The notes under the pieces are model-generated. The model did no database searches and was not told the DNA's origin. It was given only the letters and a program-made list of their open reading frames with translations. From DATMNR01 sp963702765 (lineage in GTDB: Bacteria; Chloroflexota; Ktedonobacteria; Ktedonobacterales; Ktedonobacteraceae), in NCBI GenBank assembly GCA_963702765.1, contig CAVPEB010000068.1:1-64000 (forward strand): a stretch of 64,000 nt of DNA, given 5' to 3'. A program made the translations under genes and the position numbers. Positions 58,115-64,000 of this stretch are shown piece by piece (position 1 is the first letter of the stretch; every line of letters begins with the position of its first letter).

Positions 58115-59323
58115 CTATGATTGCTTGAAAATGCGCTGCAACTGTTTCCATAGGGTACGTTTCATCTCTGAATTTGCTTTTGTAGAGAGTTGAGCCTGTT
58201 CGATTTTCTGCTGAGTTTGTGAATCCAGGTCGATTGGACTAAGAGGTTTTGTAGGAACTTCATCCTCATAGTCTATGTCGATTTTTATGTCTTGCTGAGG
58301 AGATTGTTCAAACGCAGTTTCCTCTGGAGATTGTTCATTGGATGCAACTGGCGGAGGTTGGGTAGCTTCTAAATCCAGGTAACGAGGTCGTTGGACCTGC
58401 GGCCTTTTAGGGGGGCGTATTACTATACCCTGATGTGGTGATCGTTGATTTGTGGCCGCAGAAAGTTTAGGGTCGTATGCGGGTTCAATATCTGTCGAAC
58501 GTAATTTGAGGGAGCGCAGGTCTTTTGCCATCAATCCAGCATTCTCATAGCGTTCGTCACGATTGCGTGCCATGGCGGTCAATATAACTTGCTCCAGGTC
58601 TTTTGAGATTTCTGGATTGTAGATCCCTGGAGGGCGTAGCGTACCACCGACAATAGCCTGCGTAAGTTCTGGTAAGGTGCGTCCAGTGAAAGGGCGATGT
58701 CCACTAACCATTTCGTATAGCACAACACCTAATGCATAAATATCGCTACGATTATCGAGTGTTTGTCCCCAAACTTGTTCGGGTGAGGCATAGTAAATAC
58801 TACCAACTAATGTCTTTGCCAATGTAATTTGAAGTTGACCTGGAGCGCGTGCAAGGCCAAAATCCATAACTTTTATTTTGCCCCAGCGGTCGAGCATCAA
58901 GTTTTCTGGCTTAATGTCACGATGAATGACATTGCGCTCTTTATATGCAGAATCGAGTGCATCAGCAATCTGCGCTGCATATTCGGTAGCGAGATGCTGT
59001 GGCAAGTTGCCATCGATGAGCAATAAGTTCCCAATAGTAGGCCCTTGCACGTATTCCATGACAAAATACAACAACCCACCTTGTTGACCTGCATCGTAGA
59101 TTTGTACAATATTGGGATGATTCAATCCAGCGATAATTTGAGCTTCTCGGATGAAACGCGCGACGTAAGACGCGTCCTTCGCCAATGCGCGTGGCAGCAC
59201 TTTAATCGCTACCTCTCGCCCAAGCGCAATTTGCTTACCGCGATACACCATCCCCATGGAGCCGCGACCTATCTCCTCCTCCAATTGATAACCACCCAGG
59301 CTCTGGCCAGCCAGTTCGTTCAT
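58115..59323 (-). CDS. Soluble Ser/Thr protein kinase
   Basis: 402 residues. Seen: kinase domain at about 10-270 with glycine loop GRGSMGMVYRG, Lys in VAIKVL, catalytic loop HRDIKPENLM, DFG in VMDFGLAR, and ASPEQVWG. The remaining 130 residues are charged and of low complexity, with no membrane helix, unlike the two other kinases here. PknB-type by motif. The targets are unknown; FHA-bearing exporters of this window are candidates. Confidence 0.92.
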   Translation of the reverse strand: MNELAGQSLGGYQLEEEIGRGSMGMVYRGKQIALGREVAIKVLPRALAKDASYVARFIREAQIIAGLNHPNIVQIYDAGQQGGLLYFVMEYVQGPTIGNLLLIDGNLPQHLATEYAAQIADALDSAYKERNVIHRDIKPENLMLDRWGKIKVMDFGLARAPGQLQITLAKTLVGSIYYASPEQVWGQTLDNRSDIYALGVVLYEMVSGHRPFTGRTLPELTQAIVGGTLRPPGIYNPEISKDLEQVILTAMARNRDERYENAGLMAKDLRSLKLRSTDIEPAYDPKLSAATNQRSPHQGIVIRPPKRPQVQRPRYLDLEATQPPPVASNEQSPEETAFEQSPQQDIKIDIDYEDEVPTKPLSPIDLDSQTQQKIEQAQLSTKANSEMKRTLWKQLQRIFKQS

Positions 59324-59669
59324 TCGTGTTACAGCGCGGGGACCCCAGGTTGAAGTTTGTTCAAATCCGGGGAAGGGAACGCTATCCTCCTTTCCCTATC
59401 TAATTATCCCCCGATGTCTAGCCGGGCACTCTAAATGGTGCACCACCATTTAAAGTGCCCTGTTTTCAACTCTCTATAAAGATTAAACGTTATGAGAGCA
59501 ATGGCTATCGATTCCTTATCTAAAGGTACTTATTTCTCATCCATATTTTCGTATTGCAAAAGAGGGTGAGTATGAGGTTTGAATAATGAAGCGAGATATC
59601 GGAAAAAGCCAGCGAAGGTAGATGCATCGACACCTATGATTGTCCGGATTAACTTGTTCATTTGCATTA
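59324..59669. other. Intergenic region with a hairpin
   Basis: 346 bases. It contains a 17-bp hairpin (59424-59460: GGGCACTCTAAATGGTG with one mismatch, three-base loop). A TTTT follows on the plus strand, where no gene precedes it; on the minus strand, where rpoD would end, no T-tract is present. Its role is unclear. No gene seen. Confidence 0.55.
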
Positions 59670-60581
59670 TCAATCAAGGTAATCCTTCAAGATGCGACTT
59701 GCCTGTGGGTGGCGCAGCTTGCGAATGGCCCGTTCCTCAATCTGGCGCACACGTTCGCGGGTGACCTTTAATTTCTTGCCTACTTCTTCAAGCGTATGAT
59801 CATGATCATCTATCAATCCAAATCGCAATTCGATTACCTGGCGTTCGCGTAAGGTGAGTTGACCCAGCACCTTGCGAATCTCTTCGCGCAAGAGAAGTTG
59901 ATCTGTGAGTTCCATAGGTCCACGTTCGCGTGTATCTTCAAGGATATCGCCAAGGGTATTTTCTTCCTCTTCTGAGAGAGGGGCATCCAAAGAGAAGACT
60001 TTCTCCGCCCAAATCATGAGTTCATTGACACGCTCAGAGGTCATTCCAAGACGTTCGCCAATGTTTTCAGAGGTGGGTTCGCGTCCAAGTTCTTGATAAA
60101 GCTGGCGTGTCATGCGTTTCACGCGCATAACCTCTTCCATGATATATACAGGTAGGCGCACAACACGTGTACCCTCTAAGATCGCACGAGTGATCGCCTG
60201 TTTAATCCACCATGTGGCATATGTCGAGAAGCGGAAGCCTTTACGGTAGTCGAACTTAGTAACAGCACGAATCAACCCGATATTACCCTCGCCGATCAGA
60301 TCTTCTAGGGAAAGACCCTGTCCAACATATTTTTTCGCAATACTTACGACAAGACGTAAATTGGCTTCGATTAGTTTATTGCGGGCCTCTTTGTCTCCTT
60401 GTTCAGCTCGTTCAGCGAGATAGGACTCTTTGGCCGCATTCAGCAGTTGAATACGAGATATTTCGCGGAGGTAGAGACGCAGACTATCACTTTGCGCCAG
60501 ACTATTCAAATCTGTTTCCTGGATGACTTCACGCTCTGGCTCGACGGGTTTTTCGGCTTCAAACATAACTTCTTGTTCCAA
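59670..60581 (-). CDS. sigA: Principal-type RNA polymerase sigma factor
   Basis: 303 residues. Seen: region 1.2 (DSLRLYLREISRI), region 2 with NLRLVVSIAKKYVGQGL, LEDLIGEGNIGLIRAV and FDYRKGFRFSTYATWWIKQA, region 3, and region 4 with LTLRERQVIELRFGL and the -35 HTH VTRERVRQIEERAIRKLRHP. It lacks the acidic region 1.1 of RpoD, so it may be either the vegetative sigma of this phylum or a close group 2 factor. It directs transcription from TTGACA/TATAAT-type promoters, consistent with those seen here. Confidence 0.92.
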   Translation of the reverse strand: MEQEVMFEAEKPVEPEREVIQETDLNSLAQSDSLRLYLREISRIQLLNAAKESYLAERAEQGDKEARNKLIEANLRLVVSIAKKYVGQGLSLEDLIGEGNIGLIRAVTKFDYRKGFRFSTYATWWIKQAITRAILEGTRVVRLPVYIMEEVMRVKRMTRQLYQELGREPTSENIGERLGMTSERVNELMIWAEKVFSLDAPLSEEEENTLGDILEDTRERGPMELTDQLLLREEIRKVLGQLTLRERQVIELRFGLIDDHDHTLEEVGKKLKVTRERVRQIEERAIRKLRHPQASRILKDYLD

Positions 60582-60791
60582 CTACTCGCTCTCTTCCTCA
60601 TTCGTTTGTCCTGCTAGAGGCGCAGGATTACACGCCATACACTGTTATACGAACAGGGTGATGAAAGATTAGCTATCTACCGTGTCATTTTATCACACCG
60701 TGTGGTTATTGCAAACAATCAAAGAAATCTGTTCAGGACTTCTCACAAGTCAATATGCTATTGCTTTCTGCTCACCTATTGCGTGCTTATG

Positions 60792-60847
60792 TGATGATGT
60801 GGAGGTTTGTGCGCGCCCGCGGGCGCGTACAAACCTCCACATCATCA
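60792..60847. repeat. Large near-perfect palindrome upstream of sigA
   Basis: 27-base arms (GATGATGTGGAGGTTTGTGC at the core) meet at a two-base centre in a GC-rich GCGCGCCCGC stretch, with a single mismatch. It lies between the divergent sigA and kinase genes, where a terminator is not expected. A 300-base span around it (60582-61065) has no gene. Confidence 0.75.
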
Positions 60848-61019
60848 TTAAAATGGCTTGCTTGCGAGCCAGATCTGGTTCAAAAGCACATTTGGTGGAC
60901 TTGAAATCTAGCAAGGATGTAACAGTATGAGCCATTGTAGCGTAGATATGTTTGTGCGTTCATAGAGTATGGCAAGGGAAATTGAGGAGTTTTATAGCAA
61001 CATAGGATAGGAAAAGCTG

Positions 61020-61025
61020 TATAAT
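61020..61025 (+). promoter_or_regulatory. -10 box before the third kinase
   Basis: TATAAT, a full consensus -10, 41 bases before the kinase start. No convincing -35 at 17 bases. Low to moderate support. Confidence 0.35.
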
Positions 61026-61065
61026 AACGGTATGAATGACGTGTTGCTTGCTAAGGAAAACTTGT

Positions 61066-62649
61066 ATGACCGATCAGACACCGCTGGATCCTGGGACCAC
61101 CATTGGGGGCCATTATAGTATTGATGGGCTCATCAATAGAGGCGGTTTTGGAGCTGTCTATCGGGGTATCGATTCGAGTGAGGGTGATAGACCATGCGCA
61201 ATCAAAGAAACATACGATGTTTCTCCTACGGCGCGTCGCCGGGCGCTGATGGAAGCGGCCGTTTTGTTCACGGTTAAAAGTAAACATTTGCCGAGGGTTT
61301 ATGATGCCTTTGAAGCGGATGGTCGTTTCTACCTGGTCATGCAATTGATCGAGGGAAAAACCTTACAGCAATTACTCAGGCTGCAGGGGAGACCTTGCAC
61401 TCAACAGGAAGTCATAAACTGGCTTGTTCCAATTATGCATGTTTTAAATGAATTACATAGCAGAAATCCTGCAGTTATTCATCGCGATATCAAACCGGGT
61501 AATATCATTTTGACTCCCGATCAGAATGCGGTTCTGGTTGATTTTGGGCTTACGAAACTCTACGATCCAAACAGTAATACTCAGACTCTTGTAAGGGCTG
61601 TTTCAGGAGGATACAGTCCGGTTGAACAATATGTTGGGAAAACCAGTCCGCAATCGGATATTTACGCAATGGCTGCGACTATGTATTTCTTGCTCACTTT
61701 GAAATTACCTCCCGAGTCAGTCAATCGTAGCTATCGCGATGAATTGATAGAACCAAGCCACCTCAACCCGATGGTATCGCAGAATATTGATCGCATACTA
61801 CTCAAAGCAATGTCTGTAGATGCGGATCTACGGTATCGGAGCATGGACGATTTTGCTCAGGCATTGCAGACCCCGTCTCTCACAGCGTATGCTGATCCAA
61901 CTATCGCGAATAGCGGCACTGGTGTTTCGTATGCTTATACACAGGGAGTTACATCGCAGGTTCAATCTCAAACTCAGGGGAATGGGAGACAGAGTGTGCC
62001 ACAGCCTTTACAGGCTCCTACTCCATCATATCAATATGTGCAGCCTCAACCAGTAGCATATCCAGTATTACCCGTTAATCCTGGTACCTCAAAAAAATCG
62101 AAACCGGCAAAACCGATACCTGAATACCGTCCTTTGCCAAGCCCAGTCAGCCAGGGATGTCTGTGGGGGCTGACGCAAGGCTTGCTAGCTGCTTTGATTG
62201 TGCTGATAATGAAAAAAGAAGTGTATTTCTACGTGGCAATAGTAGAGGGTTTTCTCTTTTTTATGCTGGCAGGATTTTTAACAACCCATAAAGGAGGAAG
62301 ATCCTTGAGAGCAATATGGGCAGGGTTCTGGGCAGGAACTGTGAGTACTGTCATATTCTGGATTGTAGTAGCTGTTGGCTTTGCTGTTTTAGTTTCACAA
62401 AACATAGCACTTCAAACGGCGAGAGCGCAACGAAACGGTATTCCTCAAAATCCTGGCTTAGAGTTGCATAACGCAATAACGGTAGTCGGCGCCACGCTGC
62501 CTGTGCATCCCGCGACTCCGCAAGCAGGGTCGAATGGTGTAGTTTTTCTTGTAGGCGGTTTGCTGTGTGCGATTGTCTTTAGCCTGATCGGTGGCATTTT
62601 TGGCACGTCTAAATTCAGGGCAAAAATGCGGAGGAGAGGATATCCTTAA
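61066..62649 (+). CDS. Membrane Ser/Thr protein kinase
   Basis: 527 residues from ATG 61066 (AAGGAA seven bases before). Seen: kinase domain at 10-270 with glycine loop NRGGFGAVYRG, Lys in CAIKET, HRDIKPGNII and VDFGLTKLY; the activation part reads GGYSPVEQY. A Gln/Pro-rich linker follows, then four hydrophobic segments (about 375-395, 400-420, 435-460, 505-525) in place of the single helix of other kinases. The stop codon is two bases before the TGA-containing selenoprotein candidate, so the two are probably translated together. Confidence 0.92.
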   Translation: MTDQTPLDPGTTIGGHYSIDGLINRGGFGAVYRGIDSSEGDRPCAIKETYDVSPTARRRALMEAAVLFTVKSKHLPRVYDAFEADGRFYLVMQLIEGKTLQQLLRLQGRPCTQQEVINWLVPIMHVLNELHSRNPAVIHRDIKPGNIILTPDQNAVLVDFGLTKLYDPNSNTQTLVRAVSGGYSPVEQYVGKTSPQSDIYAMAATMYFLLTLKLPPESVNRSYRDELIEPSHLNPMVSQNIDRILLKAMSVDADLRYRSMDDFAQALQTPSLTAYADPTIANSGTGVSYAYTQGVTSQVQSQTQGNGRQSVPQPLQAPTPSYQYVQPQPVAYPVLPVNPGTSKKSKPAKPIPEYRPLPSPVSQGCLWGLTQGLLAALIVLIMKKEVYFYVAIVEGFLFFMLAGFLTTHKGGRSLRAIWAGFWAGTVSTVIFWIVVAVGFAVLVSQNIALQTARAQRNGIPQNPGLELHNAITVVGATLPVHPATPQAGSNGVVFLVGGLLCAIVFSLIGGIFGTSKFRAKMRRRGYP

Positions 62650-62651
62650 AT

Positions 62652-62966
62652 ATGCGTGCAATAATCTCTGAAAAACTACAGGCGTACTTACAGCAGGTAG
62701 GAAGTACGGTCCTGACTGTTACCCTCGATCCTCTGCGTTGCTGAAGCGGTACTTTTTATGATGTATCGGTCGATACTCACGAACCAAAAGATCCTGACCG
62801 CTACGAATCGTTTGATCAGGATGGCACTCGTATTTATTACTCCCCTCGACTCGGCCGCAAATCCAACGTGCTAGAGTTTGATTATGTGCGTATCTTGTTC
62901 CGTAGTAAACCAATCATGTCAGGCCCCGAAGATCTCGTAGCAGAGGTTATTATGGGTCGTTTCTGA
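62652..62966 (+). CDS. Candidate selenoprotein, CC/Se-motif (HesB-like) family, with in-frame TGA
   Basis: One open frame of 104 codons from ATG 62652 to the TGA at 62964-62966, interrupted only by TGA at 62742-62744 (codon 31), after Cys30. Before it lies VGSTVLTVTLDPLRC, after it SGTFYDVSVDTHEPKDPDRY, ending in YVRILFRSKPIMSG. This is the pattern of small CC/Se-motif proteins (TVDL...C-C/U-G, then P...Y...DG, then a closing F and G). There the second Cys is Sec in some members. Reading the TGA as Sec gives a C-U pair. It follows the kinase stop by two bases and precedes tex by 73 bases. GGAGAGGA lies 12 bases upstream. The alternative is a plain nonsense mutation. No selA/B/D or tRNA-Sec is in the window. 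Confidence 0.75.
62760..62778 (+). promoter_or_regulatory. Bacterial SECIS-like hairpin
   Basis: GA, a bulged U (62762), then GUAUC / GAUAC closing a GGUC loop (62768-62771), then UC. The loop starts 23 bases after the TGA, within the roughly 16-37 base window of bacterial SECIS elements. E. coli fdhF also has a bulged U and a GGUC loop (established knowledge). Both SelB contacts, the bulged U and the loop G-U, are thus present. Confidence 0.65.
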
Positions 62967-63039
62967 TACCTTGACCATTTGTGCTACTATCTTCCTGATA
63001 CATTCATTTCGAAAGAGATAGGGAAGGTAGATCACGTAT

Positions 63040-64000
63040 TTGACGAACCAGGAAACAACTCTAACAGAAACAAGTGGTGAAGAAACACTTTCTATAGCAG
63101 AACTCGCAGCGTTGCTAAGCGCTGAATTGCAGCTACACAGCGGACAGGTCGCGCGTACTATTGCATTACTGGATGAAGGAAATACCATCCCCTTCGTTGC
63201 CCGCTATCGCAAGGAAGTAACTGGCAGCCTGGATGAAGTGCAGATTCAATCTATTGCTGATCGATCTGGGGCTTTGCGAGCATTGCACGAACGCAAAGCC
63301 GATGTGCGACGATTGATTGATGCACAGGGCAAGTTGACACCTGAATTAACAGCCGCTATTCTTGCCGCCTCTACTATGCAAGAGGTGGAAGACCTCTATT
63401 TACCGTATCGCCCCAAACGTAAAACTCGTGCCAGTGTTGCGCGTGAGAGAGGCCTTGCCCCACTAGCCGAACTGATATTGCAACAGCCTGAATTGAAAGG
63501 GGATGCAGAATCTATTCTTGAAGAACAAGCGCGACCTTTCCTGGACGCAGAAAAGGGCGTTGAGACAAGTTTGGAAGCATATGCAGGAGCGCGTGACATC
63601 GTAGCTGAGATCATTTCCGAGGATGCGAATGTGCGCGGGAATGTTCGAGCGGCATTCTTTAAAAATTCCGTTATCACAGCCAAAGTTATTGATGCCGAAA
63701 AAATTGCTGAAAAGGACCCGAACGGTGTCTATCAACTGTACTATGAATTCAACGAGAGTGTCAGCAGGCTTGTTCCACATCGGGTGCTGGCATTAAACCG
63801 CGCGGAACATGAGGACGTTCTGCGTGTCAGCGTCACACTCCCATTCGAACAGACTCAGGCGGATATTATGCAACTGTATCCGGTGAAAGCTACGTCACCG
63901 TTTGATGGTCAACTGATGGAAGCCATGGAAGATGGCTATAAACGCCTGCTAGGACCAGCAATGGAGCGAGAAGTGCGAGTTGAACTCACACGCAAGGCCG
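63040..64000 (+). CDS. tex: Tex-family RNA-binding transcription accessory protein, partial
   Basis: 320 codons, cut off by the window end. Start TTG 63040 with GGAAGG 12 bases before; an earlier start is possible but no ATG is near. Seen: the Tex N-terminus NTIPFVARYRKEVTGSLDEV, then VEDLYLPYRPKRKTRASVA, ARERGLAPLAE, and the beginning of the YqgF-like part. Tex binds RNA through a C-terminal S1 domain and acts in transcription and in stress tolerance. The whole gene should be about 730-780 residues. Confidence 0.92.
   Translation, partial: MTNQETTLTETSGEETLSIAELAALLSAELQLHSGQVARTIALLDEGNTIPFVARYRKEVTGSLDEVQIQSIADRSGALRALHERKADVRRLIDAQGKLTPELTAAILAASTMQEVEDLYLPYRPKRKTRASVARERGLAPLAELILQQPELKGDAESILEEQARPFLDAEKGVETSLEAYAGARDIVAEIISEDANVRGNVRAAFFKNSVITAKVIDAEKIAEKDPNGVYQLYYEFNESVSRLVPHRVLALNRAEHEDVLRVSVTLPFEQTQADIMQLYPVKATSPFDGQLMEAMEDGYKRLLGPAMEREVRVELTRKA

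Noticed and set aside
59424..59460. Terminator for sigA
   Set aside because: On the minus strand no T-tract follows the hairpin, and it is over 200 bases past the stop; it is listed only as a hairpin.
60750..60935. Minus-strand open frame across the palindrome
   Set aside because: It arises from the palindrome and has no homologue-like pattern.
62742..62744. TGA as a plain nonsense mutation or sequencing error
   Set aside because: Not excluded, but the frame is unbroken on both sides, family residues continue, a Cys precedes it and a GGUC-loop hairpin is at the right distance; together these favour Sec.
62719..62913. Minus-strand open frame of 64 codons
   Set aside because: It is the antisense shadow of the selenoprotein candidate and has no domain or ribosome site.

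Overview
The window looks like chromosomal DNA of a Ktedonobacterales-type Chloroflexota bacterium. This rests on moderate GC with many TTG/GTG starts, several Ser/Thr protein kinases with tail domains, an ABC exporter fused to an FHA domain, a large CHAT-STAND-TPR protein, TnpB-type insertion elements and a MurE with a DEDPR motif. No rRNA, tRNA or CRISPR array was seen.

Layout. 0.1-1.0 kb: HAD phosphatase. 1.3-17.2 kb: a nine-gene minus-strand locus (two paralogous secreted/membrane proteins, ABC-2 ATPase and permease, a membrane protein with a Gln/Ser/Gly-rich tail, MoxR ATPase, DUF58, two VWA membrane proteins), the familiar MoxR/DUF58/VWA module next to an ABC-2 exporter. 17.3-18.8 kb: secreted GH20 hexosaminidase. 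19.2-23.6 kb: two adjacent TnpB-bearing elements, an IS1341-like one and an IS607-like one with a large TnpB and a structured 3' end. 23.7-30.9 kb: metabolic genes (a phosphatase with a RiPP-leader-like N-terminus, alpha/beta hydrolase, DUF885-like metallopeptidase, arginase-family enzyme, methyltransferase, HAD, NDH-2). 31.0-38.5 kb: Ser/Thr kinase, ObgE, and the 1309-residue CHAT-STAND-TPR protein. 38.5-48.6 kb: intact ABC-FHA exporter, a decayed beta-propeller gene, a decayed second ABC-FHA exporter, and upstream of the latter a phosphotransferase and two ATP-grasp ligases in one operon. 48.8-53.6 kb: MraY with a long tail, MurE, and a queuosine-salvage glycosidase. 54.0-58 kb: amino-acid permease, SigR-like ECF sigma factor with a divergent zinc anti-sigma, CcdA. 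58.1-64 kb: two more Ser/Thr kinases, the principal-type sigma factor, a small gene read through an in-frame TGA, and the start of tex.

The strongest new observation is at 62652-62966. A 104-codon gene directly behind a Ser/Thr kinase has one in-frame TGA at codon 31, right after a Cys. It is followed at the expected distance by a hairpin with a GGUC loop and a bulged U, very like a bacterial SECIS. I read it as a CC/Se-motif (HesB-like) selenoprotein that ordinary gene calling would miss.

Several otherwise good genes carry single-base frameshifts (VWA protein, membrane protein at 8-9.6 kb, the 14-17 kb protein, tnpB, mraY, amino-acid permease). Because mraY is normally essential, some of these are probably sequence errors. 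The 41.3-45.3 kb stretch has many more and may be truly decayed or locally badly assembled.
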